Origin: Epiperipatus broadwayi
Taxonomy: Eukaryota; Onychophora; Udeonychophora; Euonychophora; Peripatidae
Reading direction: 5' to 3'
Length of the DNA: 64,000 bases
NCBI GenBank assembly: GCA_028023455.1
Contig: JAQFVV010012476.1
Location: 3,347,555-3,411,554, forward strand
The translations under genes were made by a program, and so were the position numbers. The notes under the pieces were generated by a model. It did no database searches. It was not told where the DNA came from and was given only the letters and a program-made list of their open reading frames with translations. Positions 44,313 to 56,541 of this stretch are shown here, piece by piece (within the stretch, counting starts at the first letter, position 1; each line of letters begins with the position of its first letter).

Positions 44313-46384
44313 AGAAACAGAATAAAACCATCTATTATATATTAATAACTATAATAATAATAAATAAAACGATAAGGTATTTACAATGATAATAAATATC
44401 CATAGTAACAATCATAAAAGTACTTTCAATTACTTTTGTATTCATTTTCAACTGATAAACATTTTAAATTTAATAGAAATAACAACTATTATGTGATATT
44501 TCAAGATTCATGAATTTTAATATCTGTACTCTGTCTATCATAACAGATAAAAAGCTGACACCACACTGTCAGAACATCTAGATATGTCATGGAATAAAAG
44601 GTTGTCATCAACAAATGACTCAAGTTCCTAATACAATCATCATCATTATATATCATCACTTTTTTATAGATTATCTTTAATGCTTTCTCTGCCTTCACCG
44701 AATCTTGAAAACCACTTGAAACATTTTTATGGCTTATAACTTCTCTGCTATATACAGTTTGAATTATTTTAAATATTTCAATAACACATTTGTTCATTTT
44801 AAAATGAAATATAATGTTAGCACATTGTTCTATAATGGAATAACATATGAAATTATTGCATTTTATGTCATAATATGTTATCCAGACAAGTTGGAGTTAA
44901 CATTTTTGTAGAGAATAGTTAAATTATATCATTATGTAACACATATACTCACGCAGAAAAGGAATTGCAGAAAGCTTGAAGAGAGAACCAATCATTAATC
45001 ACCTTTTCATTGAGATATGTTAATTTTTTTCATGTAATGTGGCAGCCATAATAAAAATGCATTAAACACATTGATTGAAGAATGAATAATTCTTCAAATT
45101 TGTTTACACTTAGCTTTATGTAAAGACTTGGACAATTAGGGGAGGGGCTAAAACTGGATGATTTACAGATGTGGTTTGAAAAAATTGTGGAAGTGTTTAA
45201 GAAAATGGGCATGGAGGTAGATTATTAACTGAGAAAATTAGAACGCTTATGGGAAGAGAGTAAATGATAACATTGGATGAAATATATAAAGTATTAAAAT
45301 GAAAACAAAACGGTAGCTGGTTTTAAGCAAGACAGTAAGTAGGAGCGCATCCAACAGAACGCAAAGGGAATCGATCTTCAGTAGTGTGTAATTGTGTCTT
45401 TTAATAAACAATCAGATGGAGAGAGAAAAAAACCTAGTGGTAGAGTGGGTAATGTTTTGACTATCATGCCTTGACCTAGGAATAAAATTCAGATGGAATT
45501 TTGATGTTGTAATTTGTAAGTTATCTTAGGATTTTTTTAAGCAGCTGTTTCGCAATCAACATAACTATTTATAAAACTACTGATCAATAAATGGAGATGT
45601 GGTTATATTTAAGTAAAAGATAACACAGAGAAAAAAACGTTAAGGCTTATACAAGCTTTCACTCAATTAGTTTAATAAGCCACATCAACTTCTCTCTTGT
45701 TTTCCGTGAAGAAATACGGGAGAGGCTATTAGCTCGGGTGAGCTAATTAATGTTGTTTTCTTACCTTACGTCGGACAGAAAAAAATAGTTTAACTGCATA
45801 CATATATATGGCAACAGTTTGTTTTGAATACATATATATTCAAAACAAACTGTTGACATTTTTCTTATTCTACAAACGCCCATTAAAATGCTCATTAAAA
45901 AACAGAATTACAATCGTGAACGAACTATTATTGAGGAAATTCACGCTAAAGTTGGATTAATAAGGGAATATTAAGGCGACCTTTATGTGTAAAAAGACTG
46001 ATTTACGCCAAGTGAAAACTAAAATAACAAAATCTAATAGATATTTTATCGTGTTTTTTTTGTATGTGTTTTGTTTTTCTATACCGTAAACTTTGCTATT
46101 CCGTTCTCATTAGGAGCTCGAAAGCTCCATTAAACAACCGAGCGCTTATTACTTCTAAACATCTCAATGAAATATAGGTGTAGGAAACGGAATTATATCT
46201 TTTCATTTCCGGATTTCCAATCGTTTTCAAAATCACGCTGACTTTCAATTTGCATTCAAATCTTTTATGATTTATAACTATTCAGTTTAAAAGTAGTTGA
46301 AACTGTTTATTAGTTGAAAAGATTTTTAAAACTTTAATAAATGAATATATATGTATACTAAATAATGCGTGTAGAAGTGCCTAT
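44313..46384. other. No gene recognised; one short hairpin
   Basis: At 45812-45855 the 19-bp arms CAACAGTTTGTTTTGAATA and its complement flank a 6-nt loop. Plus-strand text near 45125-45230 (LKLDDLQMWFEKIVEVFKKM) looks protein-like over about 30 codons, but I cannot name a family. Confidence 0.4.
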
Positions 46385-46472
46385 AAAGATTTCTATTGTA
46401 ATTAAAGCTTTGAAAAATCAAGATATAGATCCCGAATATTATCATATTCTGAAAAGTATTTATCAAAAAGTA
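46385..46472 (+). pseudogene. RTE reverse transcriptase fragment (5' part of copy 3)
   Basis: Translates as ISIVIKALKNQDIDPEYYH and ILKSIYQKV, matching ISSVIKALDH and DPGYCHILKCIYKN of the RTE at 25-27 kb. It is cut off by a nested insertion and resumes at 47050. Confidence 0.8.
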
Positions 46473-47033
46473 AGATTTGAAATACAGGCATTCTTATACC
46501 TGGAACTTAATTGTAAATATAGGGGATTTGAACTCAGACTTTCAAGCAACCTTTAACTATCCACACTTTCTCATATTACTTATACACATGATCGCACACA
46601 TGTAGAAAAGATAAATAATCTCCAACATTCGTATTTCATGCTGACCATCCCTCTCAATATGTATTTAAATGGATACTGTCCTATACATCAGGGATCAGAG
46701 TGACTTGAGGTCAATATGAGCATAACAACAATATTGGCATCAGGGTGGTATTTGGGCATTCTATCATCAGATTTTCAATGGTATGGATGGCTGAAGAGCC
46801 TGTCCATTAAAATATAAAGATTTGCTATCTTAATAAAAACTGAGCATTGATTATATATATATGTGTGGGAGATAATAAGCTGGACCAAATGATGAGTGCT
46901 GTTTCAGTATGAATTATGTCTATTGGAGATTATTTATCTTTTCTACATTGTGTGGTCATGTGTATGTGGATCAGGAGTATGAGATAGTGTGGATAGTTGA
47001 AGGTTGCTTGAAAGTCTGAGTTCAAATCCCTTA
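46473..47033. mobile_element. Family B foldback nested in RTE, with 16-bp duplication
   Basis: TATTTATCAAAAAGTA (46457-46472) and TATTTATCAAAGAGTA (47034-47049) are a 15-of-16 target duplication of RTE sequence. The insert is 561 bp. The left end 46473-46660 is the inverse of the right end (about 46880-47033), including GGGATTTGAACTCAGAC versus GTCTGAGTTCAAATCCC, a tRNA B-box-like word. The middle matches the 24-kb foldback. The duplication length fits LINE-machinery insertion rather than a cut-and-paste transposon. Confidence 0.85.
46874..46942 (+). ncRNA. Degenerate hammerhead core (family B)
   Basis: CTGGACCAA, ATGATGAG, TGCTG-TTT-CAGTAT, GAATTATGTC, TATTGGAGATTATTT. The first box base (C to A) and GAAA (GAAT) are both damaged. 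Confidence 0.45.
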
Positions 47034-47049
47034 TATTTATCAAAGAGTA

Positions 47050-47965
47050 GTGGTTAAATTATATGGAGATATTAAGTAAATTAGTATTGATATGAATGTA
47101 TGACAAGGTGATATCAGATCTCCAAAATATTTATTTATAGTAGTTTTATAAAAAAAATATGGATTAAATTGAAAGCTAAAGGAATAAAAGTAAATGGAAA
47201 TTATTGTAGTCATCTAAATGCTGTGGCTGGTTTTGCAAATAATGTGTCAGAATTTCAAGAAATGTTGCCATAGTTATTAAATGAAAATAGGAAAATTGGA
47301 CTAAAGCTGGAAGCTAAAAGGCTAGTATAACGTTTAGTGGCATTTCGCACAGGAAAATAATAGAGATTTATAATTATGAATTAAAAGAAGTTAATAACTA
47401 TAAACATTTTGATAGATTATTAACGTAGATAAAAATATAATGGATGAAATTAATTATAGAATTAAACTTGGATTGAGTGCTTTTGATAAATTAAGTTTAT
47501 ATAAAAGAAAATATCAAAAAGTAAAGTTTTTAATATATCTATCATCAGTTTTTATTTAGAGATCTGAGTTGCTTCCTTAAACAGAAGAGCCATACAGTGA
47601 CTTCAAGTCATTCAGAAAAGTATTGAAAGTATACTGAGAATAACAAGAAATGATTGTAAATGAAATAGTTGAGTTAGAGAACGAACAAGTATGATTGACA
47701 TCACCAAAAGAATTAAGAGATTGAAATGGAACAGGGCTGGATATACTGATTGAAGAATAGATGGGCAGTTGAAGCTTTAAACTTGAGCCCAATAGACTGT
47801 AAAAGACCTAGGAAGAGACCACGTGTGAGATGTGTAGGTAAAATAAAGAAGTTGGTTACTTTAACAAGAAGAAAGAAAATTAAGAATTGGAGAAATGGTT
47901 TAAACTTGGAGAGAAATTAATCTTACAATGGATTGATAATGCTCGATAATGATGATGATGGAAGT
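47050..47965 (+). mobile_element. RTE-clade LINE copy 3, 3' part
   Basis: Continues 46385-46472 after the nested insert. Recognisable pieces are LNAVAGFANNVSEFQEMLP (motif C region, catalytic Asp pair lost), EINYRIKLGLSAF, the CMLGVTRRD-equivalent near 47630, and the tail to TACAATGGATTGATAATG and GATGATGATGG at about 47960. Many stops. Confidence 0.8.
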
Positions 47966-48502
47966 TAAATATACCAAGAAAATTGGATTTTTTTATATTC
48001 TGAAAAATCTTGTGATAACACTGACAAATTCTATATTGAACGATATGGATGTGGTGTGAATAGGAGAAATGGAAACCAATATCTCCAGAAGCATCTTGCC
48101 AGAATAAATAAAATGAATATGAGCAATAAATTAGCATTCAAAGTTGGAAATAAATAATAAACAAGTTATAAACATACAGTATACATTAATAGTATTAAAT
48201 GTTAAGAGTATAAACAGTCATCCTTTGTGATTGGAATTAAAAAATATAATATATAAAATCTAGACTAATTATTTAGTCAATGCCAAATTTATGGAATTCT
48301 ATAAAACCAATAATTTGCATGTACAGATATCATGCTGAACATTACTAATGCTCTTAGCCATGTGGAACATGGAGCATACCAGTCATCAATAAAGTGGTAA
48401 TTATCATATAGTGAGTGGATTTTAAAGATGATTTTTGCCTATGCCTCATTCAAATCATTCTGGAGGAAGTAAATATGGATGTCCAAACACAAACATATAT
48501 CA

Positions 48503-48504
<2 letters not shown>
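47966..48504. other. AT-rich, no gene seen
   Basis: No feature recognised. Confidence 0.3.

Positions 48505-48580
<76 letters not shown>
48505..48580. repeat. (AT)n microsatellite
   Basis: An uninterrupted AT dinucleotide run of about 76 bp. Confidence 0.95.
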
Positions 48581-48582
<2 letters not shown>

Positions 48583-49195
48583 TAAACACTGCCATTATTG
48601 CTGAAAACTAATTTGAGATGCAAGAAGTCTAAGGACTGTGAATATATATAAATATTAAATCTATTTTAGTATTAAATAACATCACTGAAATAATTTTAAA
48701 CAATGACAAATAAATTCATGAATTAGAAATAATAACAAAAATGAAATTAAAGGTTTAATAAATACTCTACACATAGCTGAATCATCTGATTTTGATTCAC
48801 AGATTGAATGTAATAAATAATATATAGGTAGCATTATCTATAATTTCCAGAGATACAAATTGTAACAAATATTAAATAATTACATACATATATTCACACA
48901 TGCACTTATCAAAGAAGATAAAATATTCTACTTATTAACACACCAATAAGAACCATTCTATTACAATACCATAAATGCATATTTATGCATAGATAGCCCC
49001 ATCCTTTATACATTATAATATATAAATACTATTTCACTTGGTTATATATGCCAATAATACTCTGTTAAATAATAAACATATACATATATGCATGCACGCA
49101 CATGCCTATTATAATATAAAATAAATATTTTGGTTATTAATTCTAATTATAAATATATCAAATAATCTTAATACTATCACATATTCTTTTAAATT
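48581..49195. other. AT-rich, no gene seen
   Basis: No feature recognised. Confidence 0.3.
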
Positions 49196-49590
49196 CATAT
49201 AAATAAAGTTACAATAAAAGACAAATGACCCCAAGATGCATTTCGTGCTGAACCAGCACTCATCAGTGGGTTCAAGTCACCATCTCATATATATATATAT
49301 ATTATATGAAAAATATTTATCTATATTAAATAATTACATTTTGAATTACAAGTGTCAAACTAACTCAACCCACATCTTTGACATCATCCTCTTTAGATAA
49401 ATACAATAATGATTATTACTAATCATTTACTAAATTAGAGATTGAGTTTTAAAGTTTACATCTGCGCTGAATACAATCTCTGATTTAGTAAATGATTAAT
49501 AATAATCATTACTGTAATTATCTAAAGTGAATGGTGTCAAAGATGTGGGCTGAGTTAGTTTGACACTTGTAATTCAAAATGTAATTCTAA
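49196..49590. repeat. Family C palindromic element with ribozyme
   Basis: Flank CTTTTAAATTCATATAAATA, ribozyme at 49223-49280, then arms 49332-49444 and 49474-49585 pairing at about 93% (AATTACAAGTGTCAAACTAA opposite TTAGTTTGACACTTGTAATT). The 29-nt loop includes AGTTTACATCTGCGCTGAAT. Same order as the 37-kb element, but only one inverted pair. Confidence 0.85.
49223..49280 (-). ncRNA. Type I hammerhead ribozyme, second well-preserved copy
   Basis: Minus strand: GGTGAC (outer stem I), CCCA, CTGATGA (complement of 49259-49265), stem II GTGCTG-GTT-CAGCAC with six pairs including the canonical G-C closing pair, CGAAA, TGCATC, then TTGGGGTCATT. Every invariant core base is present. Cleavage is predicted after the C at 49234. 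Inner stem I has one mismatch (CCCA versus TTGG). Stem III is the self-complementary ATGCAT. Confidence 0.75.
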
Positions 49591-49988
49591 TTATTTTTAT
49601 CTTATACCAAATTACAACTTTTCAAAATGTTAAATAAAAGGTTTTTTAAAAAACATAAGAAATATTAGTTTTTTAAAAATCATGTACTAAAGTTTTTTTG
49701 TTTTTTTTACGTTACTATTAAACATATTTTGAAAAGTTCTGCTTGAAAGTTCTTTGGTTTACTAACTTTTATTTTTAACAATCTTTATTGATAGGTTAGG
49801 TATATAATACCTATTATATACATGTATACACATATATATATATATATTGTACTGTAGTTGGTAGTAAGGGAGTTTTTTTTTTTTTTAAAGAAAAAATTAT
49901 TGACTTTGTTTATACATGAACTACATTTTTAACAACAGCTTGAGAAAATTTACTCTGTATTACTGTATCGTGGAGTCTTGAGGTGACG
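49591..49988. other. AT-rich, no gene seen
   Basis: No feature recognised. Confidence 0.3.
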
Positions 49989-49989
49989 T

Positions 49990-51910
49990 CATAAGTTCTA
50001 TGATTCTTCTTCTTTTATTAGGATGACTTTGGACCATGTTTCTTTATACAGCCAGTCTGGAGCTAATATTCTGTCTATAATGCTGATGCTCTTAATCAAT
50101 GTTTTGAAGGTATCCAGGATATTGGTTGTCGTATTACTGATTACATGTTTCCATCTGGTTACCAGATTGCAAAGGAGAGAAAGATTGAGAGTCTGATATT
50201 TGAGAAATTTCCGTTCTTGATTGAATGTTGAATCGAAAACAAGTTAAGGGAGTTACTAACGCATATCTATATTTAAATCAAGATTCAAAGAGAATTATAT
50301 ACAAGTAATGAAGAATTAATTAGTGTATGGACTGTGCTGTTAAAATTAAACTGTTTTTATGGGTTAATGTTTGTTTGATTGGATAGCTGATTTATTATAT
50401 ATAAATTTTAAAAGAATGAAACTATATGGTTAATGAAAGATATTTGATATTAAAACAAAGATCATATTCTAATTTTAATGACCAGTGGTTCCAATGGTAT
50501 AGATAACATTATTAAGATCCATCATATCTGGAGGTGTGAAGATTTAATTTTATCTTATTGTAGAGAAATGATTGTAGTTTTTTTAAAATGGAGTTGAAGC
50601 AGAAATGGCATCTAAGGAGCCAAAAAGCGAACAAAAGAAAAATAGTTGCTCTAATGCTTGGAAAAACACCTCTCTATATATTGTTAATGAGATTTATAAG
50701 TGAGGTTGATTGGGACTTAATGGCAGATGTAATGAGAATTTGATAAATTTGAAATGATGAACATTTAAAGAAAAAATATTGGATAGTTTCTTCTTCTTTG
50801 GGACAGAAAAGACATAGATAAGAAGTGACAGATTGGTACTGCTTCCAAAATAATCTTCATAAATCAAATCAAAATATTTGAATTCTAAGTAACAAAATTT
50901 TTATTTTTGGATCTGTTTATATATATAAAGAAGAAATGGTTAGCAAAGTTATAATCTTCTCCATAATTTATTTTAGTTGATAGAGTATATTGATTTAGTA
51001 TGGAACATGTGACAAAAATATTGAGAACGTTTTGGAAAAGGTATTATTTACTGGTGGTTACGTATCTTGTTGAGGTGATGCAAATACATTTCTGAGAATC
51101 AAGAAAAAGAATGAGAAATTTGATTATACATTTACTGTTTTTTGGAAGTGGATTATAAAGATAGAATGGAATGAGAGTTCATTGTTAGTGACCTATTTTT
51201 GCATGGTTCTGATAAACATAATCACATCACTTTTACCCACATTAATTTATTGCATAAAGAGCTATTTACTGTTTGAAGGAGGTGGTGGAATTGATAGATA
51301 GTGTATAATATACTCTTTGGAGGATATTAGGATATTAATGAGGTGACTTTAGCATGTAATGATAGGTAGGCTTTTGGTAGAAAATGGGTTATGGTTTCAA
51401 TGGATGTAAGATGCAGGTCTTGATATTGTCATGACATTTATAGATTTGAAAATGGGAAAACCTAGAAAGTTATAAAGAGGTGCTGTGAAGCTAATGGGTA
51501 TAGTATTTTCAGTTAAAATTTTCCTTATATATGATTTGTTGAGATTGAAGTAAAGTTTGCATTGTTTTATATATTTTTTAAGAATTGTTGTTAGTGTAAG
51601 AATATTTTGGGTGGAAAGTGATGACATAATATATAGAAAAAATATTTAATGGTTTTTTATTAATGGACAGAATATAGCACCCAGATATTTTGTTTTCAAT
51701 TTCTAACAACTAAGTATTAATATAAATTAAAAATAGTAAAGCACTAAAGAGGGATTCATGGGAATGGAATTGTGAGAGTTGAAGCTATGTAGCACTTTTC
51801 TAATTTGTCTGTTTATGAGAAAGTTGATAAGAATACATAGATGTTGTATGTTGTTAGGACCTGGACCAAATTTTCAATTGAGACAGAATCAAAGGCAGTA
51901 AACCAGTTTT
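49990..51910 (-). pseudogene. Degenerate LINE-like polyprotein relic
   Basis: At about 51870-51905 the minus strand reads TAFDSVSIENLVQVLTTYNI, similar to RT motif A (FDSVS) regions. A frame change is followed by LINRQIRKVLHSFNSHN and SIPMN. At the far end (about 50000-50235) an open stretch contains TTTNILDTFKTLIKSIS and DRILAPDWLYKETW. Intermediate frames are broken. This is unlike the RTE copies, and the assignment to an RT rests mainly on motif A. Confidence 0.35.
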
Positions 51911-51939
51911 TCTCAAGTTTCTCTCTTAATCTACAGTTG

Positions 51940-52268
51940 CATTTTCAATCTCTTCTTGTTACTCCCAACATGCATCTCTCCATACTTTTTTGAGTGGTCT
52001 GGAGTCTCTGTATTGCTCTTCTATTAAGTGTCCAAGTCTCAGATCCATAAGTAAGAACTGGCAAAACACATTTATTAAAAACCTTCCTTTTCAAACACAC
52101 AAGCATATTTCCTTTTAGTAACAAGTTATTTCTACCAAAAGCACTCCAACTAAGTTTAATTATATGACTGATTTCATACATTGTTTCCATCTGTAGTAAT
52201 AATCTGACCAAGGTATTTGTAACTGTAATTTTTCCACTTTTAAAAATTATTTTATCACATGACAAATA
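51940..52268 (-). mobile_element. RTE-clade LINE fragment, RT C-terminus
   Basis: An open frame of about 106 codons on the minus strand. IIKLSWSAFGRNNLLLKGNM, then KVFNKCVLPVLTYGSETWT and MERCMLGVTRRD match 27285-27515. The sequence stops abruptly at GVTRRD and is truncated on both sides. It is the cleanest copy of this segment, retaining LTYGSETW. Confidence 0.85.
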
Positions 52269-52269
52269 T

Positions 52270-53142
52270 AGTTAAACTAAAATACTAAATGATCAAATTC
52301 AGTAGTATAACTGATTGTAAAAAGTTATATTTTTTGTAATACTGTTATTAATAACTCATGTACTATTTCATGTAAATAATATGCAAATATGTAAGCCACA
52401 AGTTCAGCTACATATTGAATTATATTATTCTGACTTCCTCTTTTTTAAATTAATTCTTAAATTACAATCCTGAGTGAAGTGATGCTGCGTGTTCTATGTT
52501 ATTCACATTGGCATTAGTACAGACTGATGTTACATTAGTAATAGTTACTGTTCATTAGTTTTCATTTTTGTACATATATGGCAGGTATAATCATGGGAGA
52601 AGCAAAATTCTAATTCACTCATGACTTGAAAACTTTTCGTATTATGTTTATCCAGAAGTATAAATATTAATATTTTGAAACTTTAGTTTTTACATTTCAC
52701 ATATATTTTCATTTACATCAATATTTTTTATCAAAAAAAATTAATTTTTATATTAATGTTTTTAAGAAATAAAATACAACTTTTGAGATAGGAAATAAAG
52801 CAAATGTAAATTGGAAGTTCCGACGAGACATAACTTTTATTTCTCAATATAAATTAATAATTTATTTCATTTTTAAAATACATTTATTAATTTTTAAAGT
52901 ATTATTTATTATAGAAAATGATTTAATTTATAAGGAAATTTAAATTTAAGATTACGTGTGTACAAAATTACAGGTAACAGTTTAACTTGTTTATTAATTT
53001 AGAATGTCATAAAAAATCATTTATGCAACTGTTAAAGATGCAATTTTTACAATATTTCACAAAAAATAAATAATAAATTGTCCATATAGTTAAAATACTG
53101 TAAAAGACAAAAAAATCTATAAAATGACCATTAGAATTTTAA
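52270..53142. other. AT-rich, no gene seen
   Basis: No feature recognised. Confidence 0.3.
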
Positions 53143-53150
53143 AAAATAAA

Positions 53151-54013
53151 GGTAGTCTTCTCTTAACATGTTGAAACCATGAGGGATATTTTCTATGCAA
53201 ATGCACAGAAATATGCCATTTACGTGGCCTAATATTTCTGTGCTTTTGCATAGAAAGTTACAGCCTATAAAACAGTTCTGTTCATATTAGCAGTTGCAGG
53301 CTTAGATGGCATTGCACACCAATATCATGGCCCGCTGATGCACTTCATGACACTATGCAAATGCACATTCTTATCAGATCGCTACCATATATCGTGAAGG
53401 TGTTTGGAATTCAACTGCCCATAACTGTTGTAATATGCCTTTGTAATAGTGATATTACACCCCAACTGATGTAGTATTATATACTAATAATTTTAAGCCC
53501 ATTCTTATGCTTCCCTACACACCACAGAATGTGAAAACAATTGCCAAAGAGCTGGGCCAAGCACCATTTCATTCAAGTCATGTGAAAAGACACATTTGCA
53601 CAAGAACAGCTATGAGTCAAATGAAATGGCTGAGGTTGCACATTGTTTTGGAGATCGTAAGCTTGATTTGATCAGAGTACTGCATCTTTTGGTCAGATTA
53701 AGAACAGATACAAGACAAATAGAATGTCTGAGGTTGCACATTGTTTTGCAAATCATAATCTTGGTTTGATTCAGAGTACTGCATCTTTTGACCAATCCTT
53801 TGGACTGGCAAGGCCATTGTTCTCCCTCCTTCCTGCACATTCCAGTGCTATGCACTGACATGTCTAATGTAATTTAAAAAGGTAATTATTGTAATTTTAG
53901 AAAATAATGTTAAAGTTAAAAATAAAAAAAAAGGCCCGGTAACATTATATTTATGTTTGTTTACATAAAAAGTACATTCTCTCCTGGTTTCAACATGCTA
54001 AGAGAAACCTACC
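53151..54013. mobile_element. 863-bp non-autonomous DNA transposon, 8-bp target duplication
   Basis: Terminal inverted repeats: left GGTAGTCTTCTCTTAACATG then TTGAAACCATGAG; right, inverted, GGTAGGTTTCTCTTAGCATG then TTGAAACCAGGAG. Flanks AAAATAAA at 53143-53150 and 54014-54021 are identical, though A-rich. Inside are a hairpin at 53190-53260 (TTTCTATGCAAATGCACAGA versus TCTGTGCTTTTGCATAGAAA) and a ~98-bp direct duplication (about 53618-53795). The superfamily is unassigned; an 8-bp duplication fits hAT and several others. Confidence 0.8.
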
Positions 54014-54021
54014 AAAATAAA

Positions 54022-54663
54022 TTAAACATTTTTAAACATTATTTTTATCTTTTTCATAAATTGTATATTTTGATATGTCACTACTAATAACAGGTTTTTT
54101 TTATGAATATAAGAATAATTCATACACCCAGCAGAAGACTCTAGAAAGAATTTGTTAAAGATTTCTTTTTTAAAAAAATTCATTTTATTTTTATGGCAAT
54201 TGGTTTTCAAATATGTTTTAATAATAATAATAGCATTAATAATGAAATAAAAAACAAATCAGTGCCTTAATTTGATCAATTTATACATTCTTTTAATGAG
54301 TTCATTTTTCCAGGCGTAGGAGCAGTGTTTGAGATTTCTAAAAGTACAATTTGCATTTTTCTCCCCCTGCTGAAAATTTTGCTAAGATTTTTTTTGTACA
54401 GATTTTAAATTTATGTATATTTATTTTTTAATATTTTAAACATGAAAAAATTTAAAAGGTGGTGGGAAAATTAAATATGCGGTCCATCTAAATATCTCAT
54501 GTTCTGCTGATGATGGATAACCATTATACATTTTGTGCTCTCAAACTTTGTGGGATTACTGTGAGAAAGTATTATGATGGTCTAAAAACTTGATTTTTTG
54601 GAAAGGTTATGATTATTTTTGTATCATAATTGTGTAATAATGATTAAAAATCAAAAATAAGTC
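54022..54663. other. AT-rich, no gene seen
   Basis: No feature recognised. Confidence 0.3.
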
Positions 54664-54760
54664 TTGCATTGGTGGTCGAGAGATCAGCACGACTACCTTA
54701 CAAGCAGTTTCCCAGGTTGCAGGTTCGCATCCCGGCCGATGCTATGACACTTGAAAGAAA
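54664..54760 (+). mobile_element. tRNA-derived SINE (family S2), copy 2
   Basis: TTGCATTGGTGGTCGAGAGA (A-box-like), CAGGTTCGCATCCCGG (B-box GGTTCGCATCC), CGATGCTATGACAC. Same order as 14170-14370 on the other strand, and the better B box of the two. Confidence 0.7.
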
Positions 54761-55779
54761 ATCAAAATTAAATATTATTACATATTTATTTTTTACAGAA
54801 ATGTTTTATTTTTAAATATAAAAGAATATATTCTTTTGAATATTGTTAGTAGAGAGATTACAGTTACCGGAAACACAGCTGTCTAGAAGTGAGGTCACTC
54901 AGCTGATTGTGATAATATTTAGTGATATCGAAAAAATTATGAACATTTTTTAAACTTTTAAAGCCTCACTTGGTAGATTTAATAGTTATTAAAAATAATT
55001 CATTCAAATTTTTAAACAAATATCAAACAAAAAAGATTTTATTCATTTTGCAAATTGAATAGGCTCCAGCTGAAATTTGATAACAGGACAGCATTGTTTT
55101 GATTAAAATCTAATTTTTAAAATAATTCCAAAAATCAAATGTGATTTTTAAAATTTATTTAATTTCTAAACAAAAATATCTATCGAATGAGGTCAAATTT
55201 ATTATATTCTGATAAATAATAATGGTTTAATATCAAAATGAATGTTGAAAGTTTAAATCTAGTGAGAACAAAGAAATCTGTCAGAATATTAGTGGAAAAA
55301 TAAACCAGTTAAAATATTTATTGACTGATGAGTGTGTGTCAATTCAATATCAATTTAATAGTGCATGTGTGAAGAGTAATTTCCTTGCACAAGATTATAT
55401 ATATGTATATAAATTGCTAAGTCATGTATTACAAGCATTCAAACTAATATATAATTCAAAGTTTCAGGTAATTAAAATAAAAAAGTTTTCTTCCTTGTCA
55501 CCAGGCTTATAATAATAGGCTATAAACATAAGTGACCCACTTAGGTTTTTAAAACACTTACTGATGAATGACTGCATATCGATTTAATATTAATTTAATA
55601 GTGTACGGGTGAAAAGTAATTTCCTTCCACAAGATTACATATGTATACATATGTAAAAACCTTAATATTTGCATTGATATTAGAAATACACACACTTATA
55701 TAATTCGGAAAGCAAAACTATATATAAATCAAATCAAACCCATATTTTACATACCTGGAGTCTAAAGCTGTCAAAACTT
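54761..55779. other. No gene; one direct duplication
   Basis: About 90 bp at 55324-55410 recurs at about 55558-55655, a step of about 240 bp, with shared AGTAATTTCCTT and CACAAGATTA. No family recognised. Confidence 0.45.
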
Positions 55780-55872
55780 AATACCAATAACAATCTCAAT
55801 CTGTTGCCAAGGAAATATACTTTAAACAATAAATAACAATCAACAATCTCAATCTATTGTCAAGGCTTATTA
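55780..55872 (-). repeat. Family A repeat, two inverted partial copies
   Basis: The minus strand contains CCTTGACAATAGATTGAGAT and, further on, CCTTGGCAACAGATTGAGAT, each with TTGTTATTG-type text. Diverged. Confidence 0.6.
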
Positions 55873-56499
55873 TTATTCAGCCATTTTTTTATTACAAACT
55901 ACAACTTCAAAATATAATTAATATTGTAGTGTTAATTTCCATATACTTTCTTAATTAGATGTAGTTTTCCATGAAGACAATAATTTATCTAAAATCTTAA
56001 AAAATATAGTAAATATAATAATTAAAATTGTCCATATCTAAATTCAACAATTAATTTATTATAAACGTTTTCCACAATAATATTCTTTTTTTTCAATATA
56101 TATATATATATAATAATTTAAATATGTTATAATTTTAATCTTTCTTTATGCATTATAAAAAATGCACAAAGAAAAATAATTGATATTAATATTGAATAAA
56201 TATGTTACAGCGAATATGTTAATAAGAATAACAATAAGTAGGACCACCTTATTTTTTTCTTACTAAAAAATGCAGAAAATGAATTATAAGACAGAAAACA
56301 TACTGTTATAGCATTAACCATTTCCCCCTACTATTTAACAGGTGAGATAGTTATTTGCAGATAAAACAATGCACTGAAAGAAAAAGTTAAGTCTGTTTCA
56401 TTTAATCTTTAACTGCTACTTACCAGTATTTCATATTGCCATAATTTAATACATATGTATTGAGAAACTGCTCACATTTATATGACTTAAACCATCAAA
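55873..56499. other. AT-rich, no gene seen
   Basis: No feature recognised. Confidence 0.3.
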
Positions 56500-56541
56500 C
56501 ATCACAGAATCATCATTCTTTATGCTTACACAAGCTGTTTT

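Noticed and set aside
45125-45235. Small host gene suggested by the peptide LKLDDLQMWFEKIVEVFKKM
   Set aside because: Only about 35 codons long, stops on both sides, and no recognised family.
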